From JBAMOY01 sp037071015 (GTDB taxonomy: Bacteria > Bacillota_I > Bacilli_A > RF39 > UBA660): a stretch of 64,000 nt of DNA. The translations under genes were made by a program, and so were the position numbers. Positions 24,107 through 32,162 of this stretch are shown piece after piece. The notes beneath the pieces are model-generated. The model was not told the DNA's origin. It saw only the letters and a list, made by a program, of their open reading frames with translations, and did not search any database. The DNA lies in the NCBI GenBank assembly GCA_037071015.1, contig JBAMOY010000001.1, positions 310,001 through 374,000 on the forward strand, in the 5' to 3' direction. Each line of letters starts with the position of its first letter. Position 1 is the stretch's first letter.

Positions 24107-25147
24107 ATGGCAGTTGTGTCAATGAGTTATTTATTAGAATCAGGTGTTCATTTTGGTCATCAGACTAAAAGATGGAACCCTAAAATGAAAGAGTACATTT
24201 TTACATCAAGAGATGATATTTATATTATCGATTTACAAAAAACAGCTAAAAAAATAGAAGAGGCTTATAAAGCTTTAAAAGCTATCGCTGCAAATAATGG
24301 TAAAGTCTTATTTGTAGGAACAAGAAAGCAAGCTCAAGAAGCAATTAAGGAAGAGGCTATCCGTTCAAATTCTTATTATGTTACTGAAAGATGGTTAGGT
24401 GGAACTTTAACAAATTTTAAAACAATTAGAAGAAGAGTTAAAAGATTAGAAGACATCGAAAAAATGGAGAAAGATGGTACTTTTGATGCTCTACCTAAAA
24501 AAGAAGTTATTGGTCTTAAAAAGGAATATAATAAGTTAAATAACTTATTATGTGGAATCCGTGATATGTATAAATTACCAGATGCTTTATTTATTGTAGA
24601 CCCATCTAAAGAGGTTAACGCTATTAATGAGGCCAGAAAGTTAAAGATTCCAGTATTTGGTATCGTTGATACAAATTGTGATCCAGATATGGTTGATTAT
24701 GTTATACCTGGTAATGATGATGCTATTCGTGCTGTAAAATTAATTACTGGTGTTATGGCTAATGCTATTGTGGAAGCTAACGGTGGTAAAATTGTTGATT
24801 ATGTTAGTGATGCTAAAAAAGAAGAAAATGGTAAAGAAATCATGGAAAAAGCATTAGAAACTGTAAAACGTAGAGAAGAAAGACCACGTCGATTTGATAA
24901 TCGAAACAAGAATAACGGGCCAAGAAGAAATAACGATAATAAATTTGAAAAAAGAAATATAAATAACGAACAAGTAGAGTCTAAAAAAGAAGAAAAAGTA
25001 ACTGAAAAAGTTGAAACAGTCGAAAAAGCCGAAGATAAAGATTTATCTAAATTAACAGTTGCTGAACTTCGTGAAATGGCAAAAGCTAAAGACGTTAAAG
25101 GTTACTCTACAATGAAAAAAGCTGAGTTAATTGACGTTTTAAAATAG
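24107..25147 (+). CDS. rpsB: 30S ribosomal protein S2 with C-terminal extension
   Basis: S2 is recognised from SMSYLLESGVHFGHQTKRWNPKMKEYIF, the ERWLGGTLTNF stretch and DPSKEVNAINEARKL. The core ends near residue 235. The chain then continues about 110 residues: a charged linker rich in Lys, Glu, Asn and Arg, and a terminal segment (LSKLTVAELREMAKAKDVKG...) that resembles a Rho N-terminal/SAP-like module. Total 346 residues against about 230-260 for typical S2. Start is ATG 24107, seven bases after aaaggagg; an ATG at 24101 is too close. Followed by tsf as usual. Confidence 0.93.
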   Translation: MAVVSMSYLLESGVHFGHQTKRWNPKMKEYIFTSRDDIYIIDLQKTAKKIEEAYKALKAIAANNGKVLFVGTRKQAQEAIKEEAIRSNSYYVTERWLGGTLTNFKTIRRRVKRLEDIEKMEKDGTFDALPKKEVIGLKKEYNKLNNLLCGIRDMYKLPDALFIVDPSKEVNAINEARKLKIPVFGIVDTNCDPDMVDYVIPGNDDAIRAVKLITGVMANAIVEANGGKIVDYVSDAKKEENGKEIMEKALETVKRREERPRRFDNRNKNNGPRRNNDNKFEKRNINNEQVESKKEEKVTEKVETVEKAEDKDLSKLTVAELREMAKAKDVKGYSTMKKAELIDVLK

Positions 25148-25200
25148 AACTACTAAGATGATTTTTATAAATCATCTTTAATTTTAAAGGAGGAATAAAA

Positions 25201-26082
25201 ATGATAAGTGCTAGTTTAGTAAAAGATTTGAGAGACAAAACCGGAGCTGGTATGTTAGATTGTAAAAAGGCATTAGAAGCTAATAATGCTGATATTAATG
25301 CTGCTATTGACTGGTTAAGAGAAAAGGGAATTTCTAAAGCTGCTAAAAAAGCTGATCGCATTGCCGCTGAAGGCCTAGCTGCAATCAAAATTGATGGTAA
25401 TAAGGCTGCTATTGTTGAGGTTAATTCTGAAACTGATTTCGTGGCTAAAAATCCTGAATTTAAAGAGCTTGTCGACATTATCTTAGAAACTGTTATTAAT
25501 AGTGATGTTACTACAGTTGAAGAGTTATTAGAAACAAGCACAACCGATGGTGGAACTGTTAATGATTTAATCGTTGCTAAAACAGCTAAAATCGGTGAAA
25601 AGATTAGTTTTAGAAGATTTAATAAAGTTGTTAAAGAAGATAATGAATCATTTGGTTCATATATTCACATGGGTGGAAAAATTGCTGTTTTGACATTAGT
25701 TGCTAATGCCAATGAAGAGGTGGCTAAAGAAGTAGCAATGCACGCTGCTGCTATGCGTCCATTGTATGTAAAAGCATCAGATGTTCCAACAGAAGTATTA
25801 GATAAAGAAAAAGCAATCATGACTGAACAATTAATTAACGAAGGAAAACCAGCCGAAAGAATTGAAAATATCTTAGTAGGAAAAGTAAAGAAATATTACG
25901 AAGAAGTTTGTTTAGAAAATCAAATGTTTATTAAAGCAGAGAATAAGGAATCCGTTTCACAATATGTTGCTAACAATGGTGGATCTATTGTTAATATGAT
26001 TCGTTATGAAGTTGGCGAAGGTATGGAAAAACGTGAAGAAAACTTTGCTGAAGAAGTTGCAAAACAGATGGGAAATAACTAA
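25201..26082 (+). CDS. tsf: Elongation factor Ts
   Basis: Nucleotide exchange factor for EF-Tu, 293 residues. N-terminal UBA-like domain ASLVKDLRDKTGAGMLDCKKALEAN, then AAIVEVNSETDFVAKNPEF, the TDFV motif that contacts EF-Tu. Strong ribosome binding site aaaggagg. Pairs with rpsB upstream. Confidence 0.96.
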   Translation: MISASLVKDLRDKTGAGMLDCKKALEANNADINAAIDWLREKGISKAAKKADRIAAEGLAAIKIDGNKAAIVEVNSETDFVAKNPEFKELVDIILETVINSDVTTVEELLETSTTDGGTVNDLIVAKTAKIGEKISFRRFNKVVKEDNESFGSYIHMGGKIAVLTLVANANEEVAKEVAMHAAAMRPLYVKASDVPTEVLDKEKAIMTEQLINEGKPAERIENILVGKVKKYYEEVCLENQMFIKAENKESVSQYVANNGGSIVNMIRYEVGEGMEKREENFAEEVAKQMGNN

Positions 26083-26106
26083 AAGAGAGAGATAATCTCT
26101 CTTTTT
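26083..26106 (+). terminator. Terminator of tsf
   Basis: AAAGAGAGA and TCTCTCTTT pair around TAA, followed by TTC; directly after the stop codon. Confidence 0.8.
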
Positions 26107-26107
26107 C

Positions 26108-26136
26108 TTGACTTAAAATTGGATATTGCTTATAAT
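26108..26136 (+). promoter_or_regulatory. Promoter of the short pilin-like gene
   Basis: -35 TTGACT (26108-26113), 17-base spacer, -10 TATAAT (26131-26136). No palindrome like those of the four large pilin genes is present. Confidence 0.7.
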
Positions 26137-26159
26137 TTAAAATGATAGGAGAATCGATA

Positions 26160-26582
26160 ATGAAAACAGAAAAAAAGGGTTTTACTTTAATTGAATTAAT
26201 GGGCGTTATATCTATTTTAGCAATATTAGCCATCATTGCCATTCCTATAGTCGAGAAAAATGTTAAAAAGGGTAAAGAAGATGCCGATAAAATTCAAATT
26301 CAAAATATAAAATTAGCTGCTGAAAATTGGGTTTCAGATAACAAAGCAGAGCTCGTTAATTATTTTTTTAATTGTGAGCAAGAAGATCCCGATGTTCCAT
26401 GCATAACTAAAATTTTAACTTTACAATTTTTAGTCGATAATGGATATATAGATAATGAAACTCTCAAAAGTTTTGCAACTGACGAAGACATTAATTTAGA
26501 GACATCGTATGTGGAAATAACTTATATTAGTAAAAATAATTATAATTATGAAGTGATTTTAAAAAATAAACTGACTGTTTAA
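26160..26582 (+). CDS. Short type IV pilin-like protein
   Basis: A 140-residue protein with prepilin signal MKTEKKG-FTLIELMGVISILAILAIIA, Glu at mature position 5, then a charged soluble part with a pair of cysteines (NCEQEDPDVPC) that may form a disulphide. It lacks the dockerin and BspA modules of the other four and has a different promoter. In size and Cys pair it is the best candidate for a conventional (pseudo)pilin subunit. Start ATG 26160 with taggagaa upstream. Confidence 0.85.
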   Translation: MKTEKKGFTLIELMGVISILAILAIIAIPIVEKNVKKGKEDADKIQIQNIKLAAENWVSDNKAELVNYFFNCEQEDPDVPCITKILTLQFLVDNGYIDNETLKSFATDEDINLETSYVEITYISKNNYNYEVILKNKLTV

Positions 26583-26609
26583 ATATCTCCTAATAATAAT
26601 TAAATAATA

Positions 26610-26641
26610 AAAAGGAATTGATTATTGTGTCAATTCCTTTT
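26610..26641. terminator. Bidirectional terminator
   Basis: AAAAGGAATTGA and TCAATTCCTTTT pair perfectly around TTATTGTG; A-rich on one side, T-rich on the other, between converging genes. Confidence 0.75.
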
Positions 26642-27224
26642 CTATATAAACTTCATTTAATTGTTTGTATTCTATCTTATGATCTTTAAAAAAACTAATA
26701 TATTTCTCTATTTGATTACCCGGGATTTGTATGTGATATATGACCATATCGGTAAATTCTTTACTAACGATTTTAGTACCATTTAAAAAACGATCTATTT
26801 GTTTAGTATCATTATAATTAAAATAAATTGCTAATAATTGTCCCTTATCAAGTTCAATAAAGTAGTTATTATTCATTACAGTAGTTACACTTTTAGTGTA
26901 GGCCCTAACAAGACCACCAGCACCTAATTTGATGCCACCAAAGTATCTAATTACAATACAAAGAACATGATTTAAATTATTATTTTCTAAAACATTTAAT
27001 ATTGGCATTCCTGCAGTCCCAGATGGTTCACCATCATCATCAAAATGTTTTACTTGATCAATGATATAAGCATAACAATAATGCGTTGCATCTTTATATT
27101 CTTCTTTTACATGATTTATAATGCTTTTGATATTATCTGGATTATCAACTCTATATATCTTAGTTATAAAACGAGATTTATTAATACAGTATTCACCTGT
27201 TAAAGGTTCCTTAATGGATAACAT
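26622..27224 (-). CDS. YigZ / IMPACT family protein (UPF0029)
   Basis: A 200-residue protein with the UPF0029 N-terminal domain: EYCINKSRFITKIYRV, DATHYCYAYII, FDDDGEPSGTAGMPIL and IVIRYFGGIKLGAGGLVRAY. The C-terminal half is the small DUF1949-like domain. The family (YvyE in Bacillus, YigZ in E. coli) is of uncertain function, with proposed proteolytic or translation-regulatory roles. It is the only minus-strand gene in the first 31 kb and is transcribed away from uvrC. Confidence 0.92.
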   Translation of the reverse strand: MLSIKEPLTGEYCINKSRFITKIYRVDNPDNIKSIINHVKEEYKDATHYCYAYIIDQVKHFDDDGEPSGTAGMPILNVLENNNLNHVLCIVIRYFGGIKLGAGGLVRAYTKSVTTVMNNNYFIELDKGQLLAIYFNYNDTKQIDRFLNGTKIVSKEFTDMVIYHIQIPGNQIEKYISFFKDHKIEYKQLNEVYIEKELTQ

Positions 27225-27362
27225 AATATCACCAATTAAATTATAGCTTACTATCGTTATTTTAGCAAATATATAATATAATAAGTTTTCAAATATGTAT
27301 TTATTTAATTATAATTTTATCTTTAAGCGTGATATAATTAAATAAGAAAAGAGGTGATTGAT

Positions 27363-29123
27363 ATGATAAAAGAAAAACTTTCATTAGTTCCAAATAAGCC
27401 TGGTTGTTACTTAATGAAAAATCAGGATGGTGTCATTATATATGTCGGTAAAGCTAAAAAACTTAAAAATCGTTTAAGCTCTTATTTTCGTGGAACCCAT
27501 ACAGGGAAGACTGCTAAGTTAGTTAGTGAAATAGTTGACTTTGAATATGTTATCGTTGGTAGTGAAACGGAATCTTTAATATTAGAACTTAATCTTATTA
27601 AAAAATATGATCCCAAATATAATATTCTTCTTCGTGATGATAAAAGTTATCCTTATATTGAGCTTACTGATGATGAGGTACCTAGACTTTTAGTTGTTCG
27701 AAATTTGAATCGTAAGAAAAACCACAACCATTTATATGGACCTTATCCTAATGTTACAGCTGCTAAAGAAACCGTTAACTTGTTAAATCGTATGTATCCA
27801 CTTCGTAAATGTGCCAATTACAACAAAAAGACTTGTCTATATTATCATATTAATCAGTGTCTTGGATATTGTACTAACCAAGTCGATCAAAAAAAAATTG
27901 ACCGTATGCGTAAAGATATTATTAAATTTTTAAAAGGCGATCATAGCCTTATAACCGAAAAGATAACTTTAGAAATGAAACAAGAAAGTGATTTGTTACA
28001 CTTTGAAAAGGCTAAAGAATTAAAAGATTTATTAGATTATATTAACATTACCCTAGAAAGACAAAAAGTTGAAATAGGCGATTTAATCGATCGTGATGTA
28101 TTTGGTTATTACATCGATAAAGGGTATTTATCGATGCAAGTGTTTTTTATTCGTGGTGGTAAAATTTTAGAACGTCATTCTAAAATATATCCAATTATTG
28201 ATGAGTTGCCGGAGGAAGTCACTAGGTATATTGCAGACTTCTATACAAGAGATGTTCTTTTACCAAAAGAGTTATTAGTTCCAGCTATTGCCGATGCTGA
28301 ATTATTAGAACAATATTTGAAGATTAAAGTCAAAGTACCTGTCAAAGGTATTAAATATGAGCTCATTAAAATGGCTAATAAAAATGCGGAGAATGCTTGG
28401 CATGAAAAATTTGAATTAATTAAACGAGATGAAGAAAAAACCAGTGGGGCGAATGCTGAATTAGCAAACTTATTGAAATTAAATAAGCTAGATCGAATTG
28501 AACTTTTCGATAATTCTAACTTGTTTGGATCTTTTAATGTTTCTGGGATGGTTGTTTTTGTTAATGGTAAACCTAGTAAAAACGATTATCGTAAATTTAA
28601 AATTAGCATCGATAAAAATGATGATTATGGAACGATGAAAGAAGTGATATATCGTCGCTATTTCCGAGTTTTAAAAGATAATTTGGTTAAACCAGATTTA
28701 ATTATTGTCGATGGCGGAATAGGCCAAATAAATGTTGCTAGAGAGGTCATATCGTCACTTAATTTAACAATACCGGTTGTCGGTCTAAAAAAAGATAATA
28801 AGCATACAACTAGTGCTCTTTTAGCTAATGACCCTATCGAGGAAATATCCGTTAGTAAAAAAAGTAATTTATTTTATTATTTAGAACGAATGCAGGATGA
28901 AGTCCATAATTTTACAATTAATTATCACAAGCAAATAAGAAGTAAGGGCTCCATCAGCAGTGTTTTAGATAATATCGAAGGAATTGGCGAAAAAAGAAAA
29001 AAAGAACTACTGAGAAAATATCATAGTATCAATAAGTTAAAAGAAATACCGCTTACAGAATTATCTAAAATCCTGCCTGAAAAGGTTGCCATCAACCTTA
29101 AGACTTTTTTAGATAATTATTAA
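27363..29123 (+). CDS. uvrC: Excinuclease ABC subunit C
   Basis: Makes the dual incisions in nucleotide excision repair; 586 residues. GIY-YIG domain: PNKPGCYLMKNQDGVIIYVGKAKKLKNRL; UVR motif region near residue 195-235; C-terminal RNase H-like half with ELFDNSNLFGSFNVSGMVVF and VDGGIGQINVA; helix-hairpin-helix IEGIGEKRKKELL. Start is ATG 27363 after gaggtgatt rather than the GTG at 27354. Length normal. Confidence 0.95.
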   Translation: MIKEKLSLVPNKPGCYLMKNQDGVIIYVGKAKKLKNRLSSYFRGTHTGKTAKLVSEIVDFEYVIVGSETESLILELNLIKKYDPKYNILLRDDKSYPYIELTDDEVPRLLVVRNLNRKKNHNHLYGPYPNVTAAKETVNLLNRMYPLRKCANYNKKTCLYYHINQCLGYCTNQVDQKKIDRMRKDIIKFLKGDHSLITEKITLEMKQESDLLHFEKAKELKDLLDYINITLERQKVEIGDLIDRDVFGYYIDKGYLSMQVFFIRGGKILERHSKIYPIIDELPEEVTRYIADFYTRDVLLPKELLVPAIADAELLEQYLKIKVKVPVKGIKYELIKMANKNAENAWHEKFELIKRDEEKTSGANAELANLLKLNKLDRIELFDNSNLFGSFNVSGMVVFVNGKPSKNDYRKFKISIDKNDDYGTMKEVIYRRYFRVLKDNLVKPDLIIVDGGIGQINVAREVISSLNLTIPVVGLKKDNKHTTSALLANDPIEEISVSKKSNLFYYLERMQDEVHNFTINYHKQIRSKGSISSVLDNIEGIGEKRKKELLRKYHSINKLKEIPLTELSKILPEKVAINLKTFLDNY

Positions 29124-29193
29124 GGATTTATAGTTAATGTCTATTTATAACACAATGGAAAAATCGACAATAAACTAATTTATATTTAAAAGA

Positions 29194-29220
29194 GGATATA
29201 AATAATTATATCCTTTATTT
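29194..29220 (+). terminator. Terminator after uvrC
   Basis: GGATATA and TATATCC pair around AATAAT, followed by TTTATTTTATTT. Confidence 0.65.
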
Positions 29221-29295
29221 TATTTAAAAATAATGATTATATCATAGTTTAACAAAAAGAAATATGATATAATTTTATAGAATGGTAGTGATTTT

Positions 29296-31098
29296 ATGGC
29301 AAAAATTAAAATAATGGACGAATTATTAGCTAACAAAATAGCCGCTGGTGAAGTGGTTGAACGTTGTGCATCCGTAGTTAAAGAAGTTGTAGAAAATAGT
29401 ATTGATGCTGATAGTACAGAAATAAAAATTGAGTTAAAAGATGCCGGTACGACAGAAATTAAAGTTATTGATAATGGTAATGGTATGGATAGAGAAGATG
29501 CGGTTAATTGTTTTAATCGTCATGCTACTAGTAAATTAATTGACGAGGATGATTTATATCGTATTAATACATTAGGTTTCCGCGGTGAGGCGCTAGCGTC
29601 TATTGCTAGTGTTAGTAAAGTTAATTTAAAAACTTCACTAGGTGATTATGGCACAGAAGTTCAAATCAATGGTGGTAAGGTTGAATTTGTCAACAATTGT
29701 GAAGCGCGTAAGGGAACGGCAATAACAGTTAGTGATTTGTTTTATAATACTCCAGCTAGGTTAAAACATATGAAAAGTTTATATACTGAGTTAGCTAGTA
29801 TAACTGATTATATTAATAAACTATCTTTATCTCATCCGGGTATTAAATTTGTCTTTTCCAATAATGGTACTAAAATTTTAAATACTGATGGCAGCAATAA
29901 TTTACTAAAAACAATCAGTGCTATTTACGGGTTAGATATTGTTAAAAAAATGGTTATGATTAAAGGGGAAAATGATGACTACGAGGTTGAAGGATACATC
30001 ACTTTACCGGAGGTACATCGCTCAAGTCGTAATAATATGATTACAATTGTTAACGGTCGTGTGGTTAAGAATGCTGAATTAAATAAACGAATTAATGATA
30101 GTTATCACTCTTATAAGCCAGATAACCGCTATCCAATTGTTGTTTTAAATATTAATACTGATCCTAGTTTAATTGATGTTAACATTCATCCTACAAAAAT
30201 GGATATTAAATTTAGTAAGATATCTGATTTATTAGATTTAATCGAAAATATGATTAAGAATGTTCTGACGAAGAAAAATTTAATTCCTGAAGTCGAAGTA
30301 AATGAAATAATAGAAAATAAACCGAAGTATGAAGAAATTACTTTAGATTTAAATAGGATAGAGGAACCAAGCGAGGTATATGAATATGTTGCTTCGAGCA
30401 AAATGGAAGAAGTTAAAACGCCTAATGATCAACAAGCATTAAAAATAGATTTGGATGATGAAAAAAGGATTCCAGATATCAAAGAAGAGCCGGTTGATCG
30501 ACTTCCAGAACTTTATCCCATAGGGCTTGTTCATGGAACTTACATTATTTGTCAAAATGAGCAAGGAATGTATATGATTGACCAACATGCGGCTAAAGAA
30601 CGAATTAATTATGAATATTATAAAGAAAAACTAGGGCATCCTAATAACGATAGTATATCATTATTGATACCAATTACCATTGAATTGTCTAATCGTGAGT
30701 TTATAATCTTAAAACAAAATTTTGACTTGTTAAAAAATATGCAATTTGATATTCAAGAGTTTGGTCAATCATCGATTATTGTTAAAGCGCATCCTACCTG
30801 GTTACCCATGGGATATGAAGAGGATGCAATTAGAAAAATAATCGATGTTATAGTAGAATACGAACGAGAATTTAATATAGAAAAATTTAATGAAAAAATA
30901 GCGACAATGATGAGTTGTAAACTAGCTATTAAAGCCAATATGAATATTACTACCGAAGAGATGGAAAGTTTAATTAATGATTTACGCAAGTGTCATAACC
31001 CATTTAACTGTCCTCATGGTCGACCGACTTTAATTTATTATTCTAATTATGATTTAGAAAAGCTATTTAAACGTAGTGGTTTTGAAAATAAAAGTTAA
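29296..31098 (+). CDS. mutL: DNA mismatch repair protein MutL
   Basis: Mismatch repair factor of the endonuclease type, 600 residues. GHKL ATPase: NKIAAGEVVERCASVVKEVVENSIDAD, DNGNGM, TLGFRGEALASIASVSKV, and NTPARLKHMK. The C-terminal domain has the endonuclease motif DQHAAKERINYE (DQHAx2Ex4E), so it should nick DNA itself as in other bacteria without MutH. CPHGRP occurs near the C-terminus. MutS is not in the window. The stop overlaps that of the convergent gene. Confidence 0.95.
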   Translation: MAKIKIMDELLANKIAAGEVVERCASVVKEVVENSIDADSTEIKIELKDAGTTEIKVIDNGNGMDREDAVNCFNRHATSKLIDEDDLYRINTLGFRGEALASIASVSKVNLKTSLGDYGTEVQINGGKVEFVNNCEARKGTAITVSDLFYNTPARLKHMKSLYTELASITDYINKLSLSHPGIKFVFSNNGTKILNTDGSNNLLKTISAIYGLDIVKKMVMIKGENDDYEVEGYITLPEVHRSSRNNMITIVNGRVVKNAELNKRINDSYHSYKPDNRYPIVVLNINTDPSLIDVNIHPTKMDIKFSKISDLLDLIENMIKNVLTKKNLIPEVEVNEIIENKPKYEEITLDLNRIEEPSEVYEYVASSKMEEVKTPNDQQALKIDLDDEKRIPDIKEEPVDRLPELYPIGLVHGTYIICQNEQGMYMIDQHAAKERINYEYYKEKLGHPNNDSISLLIPITIELSNREFIILKQNFDLLKNMQFDIQEFGQSSIIVKAHPTWLPMGYEEDAIRKIIDVIVEYEREFNIEKFNEKIATMMSCKLAIKANMNITTEEMESLINDLRKCHNPFNCPHGRPTLIYYSNYDLEKLFKRSGFENKS

Positions 31099-31394
31099 CA
31101 ACTTTTATTTTTTTTTAATTCTTCAACTTCCTTATTAAGAGCATCAACCATTTTTTTTAACATAATAATCATTTCTTCATTACTAGGTTGAGAATTACTC
31201 TGGGTGGATGTGCCATATCTTTCTTGTTGTACTTGTTTATAAAAAGCATTGGTACATAACACTTGCGCTACCAACATTAACCAATTACCTAAAGCATTTT
31301 GCTCATTAGCTGTTAAATCATCAATTAAAAGATAACCGATAGCTATAGCACTAAAGGAGAATAACTTGGGAGGAACATCTGGTATTAAACGCAT
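31095..31394 (-). CDS. Hypothetical protein with membrane segment and C-terminal coiled coil
   Basis: A 99-residue protein: a hydrophobic N-terminal part (FSFSAIAIGYLLIDDL, then NWLMLVAQVLCTNAFY), a Ser/Gln/Asn linker and a heptad-like tail (MLKKMVDALNKEVEELKKN). A strong ribosome binding site (aaaggagg) supports it. Unrecognised. It is downstream of the CotF-like operon with a terminator between them. Its stop overlaps the mutL stop tail to tail. Confidence 0.65.
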   Translation of the reverse strand: MRLIPDVPPKLFSFSAIAIGYLLIDDLTANEQNALGNWLMLVAQVLCTNAFYKQVQQERYGTSTQSNSQPSNEEMIIMLKKMVDALNKEVEELKKNKSC

Positions 31395-31436
31395 AAAAAT
31401 CCTCCTTTATATAATCCTATTAACAGTTATAAAAAA

Positions 31437-31457
31437 AATATTCCAAATCGGAATATT
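31437..31457 (-). terminator. Terminator of the CotF-like operon
   Basis: Read on the minus strand: AATATTCC and GGAATATT pair around GATTT, followed by T6 or more. Confidence 0.75.
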
Positions 31458-31773
31458 ATTTGATTAATTCGCTCATTTTATTTTGTAGTCCATTTTGTTT
31501 TTGCATTATTTTTTGTTCTTCAGCTTTCTCTAGGCTATACCAACCTTTAGAAAACATCATATAGTATAAGTCACGTCCTGCTTTTTTAACACTATTAAAC
31601 ATTGGCATAATCTCATTAAATAGATATTCATTACTAGCTTCTGATAAGGCTATTGATAAGTTATTAGCCATATTTTTTTCATATTCTAAAATAGCATTCA
31701 TATAATCGCGATCATTCATCGCGCTAGTATTAGGTACTTCCACTTTTGGATTACTAACTTTATTGTTGTCCAT
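31456..31773 (-). CDS. Spore coat protein CotF-like
   Basis: A 105-residue helical protein. MNDRDYMNAILEYEKNMANNLSIALSEASNEYLFNEIMPMFNSVKKAGRDLYYMMFSKGWYSLEKAEEQKI closely follows the Coat F domain (PF07875): ferritin-like helices ending in the LYxxMFxKGWYxLEKA block. In Bacillus and Clostridium such proteins are spore coat components, though the family also occurs in vegetative contexts. Its start overlaps the end of the upstream gene by 14 bases. Confidence 0.85.
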   Translation of the reverse strand: MDNNKVSNPKVEVPNTSAMNDRDYMNAILEYEKNMANNLSIALSEASNEYLFNEIMPMFNSVKKAGRDLYYMMFSKGWYSLEKAEEQKIMQKQNGLQNKMSELIK

Positions 31774-31975
31774 AATTACCTCCTAAAATTTCAACCAACT
31801 TAGCACATATGTTAGCATGCATGCGACCAATATCTCCGATGATGGTTTTAATATCTTCCGTTTCGATTTTTTCTTCATAACTTTTGCACACTTTACTAAC
31901 GGTAAAATTCCACTCAAACATATCACTAATATATGATAAGTCTTTAGTAGAAATCATTTTTGGTACTTGATTCAT
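31760..31975 (-). CDS. CotF-associated small protein
   Basis: A 71-residue protein: MNQVPKMISTKDLSYISDMFEWNFTVSKVCKSYEE, then IGRMHANICAKLVEILGG. The sequence looks like the N-terminal half of a CotF-type ferritin-like bundle, as if the two-domain protein were split into two ORFs that overlap by 14 bases. Ribosome binding site aaggaagg. A spore-coat role is inferred from the partner. Confidence 0.75.
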   Translation of the reverse strand: MNQVPKMISTKDLSYISDMFEWNFTVSKVCKSYEEKIETEDIKTIIGDIGRMHANICAKLVEILGGNYGQQ

Positions 31976-32023
31976 AAAATCCTTCCTTTCTAACTATATA
32001 TTGTTTACAAAAGTAATATTTTA

Positions 32024-32058
32024 TTCAATAAAAAATAAAAATATGGTATAATACCATA
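32024..32058 (+). promoter_or_regulatory. proS promoter with 17-bp palindrome at -10
   Basis: TTCAAT (32024-32029) and TATAAT (32047-32052) are 17 bases apart. A perfect palindrome TATGGTAT-A-ATACCATA (32042-32058) is centred on the -10, as an operator or by chance; it is close enough to block RNA polymerase. Confidence 0.5.
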
Positions 32059-32077
32059 AGAAAAGAGACGTGATATT

Positions 32078-32119
32078 ATGTTAAATTTATTTAATCGTTA
32101 TCCCGCAAGGGTAGGTTAA
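32078..32119 (+). CDS. Possible 13-residue leader ORF before proS
   Basis: ATG 32078 to TAA 32119 encodes MLNLFNRYPARVG, with gagacgtgat as ribosome binding site. It has one Pro codon (CCC) inside a CCC-GCAA-GGG hairpin. It could be a regulatory leader for proS, or a chance ORF. No T-box is present in the leader. Confidence 0.4.
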   Translation: MLNLFNRYPARVG

Positions 32120-32162
32120 TATTTGTTGACAGTTAATTTAATATAATAGAAAGAGTGATAGT

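Noticed and set aside
32059..32160. T-box or other aminoacyl-tRNA riboswitch before proS
   Set aside because: No TGGxACCGCG-type sequence; only a short ORF and a small hairpin.
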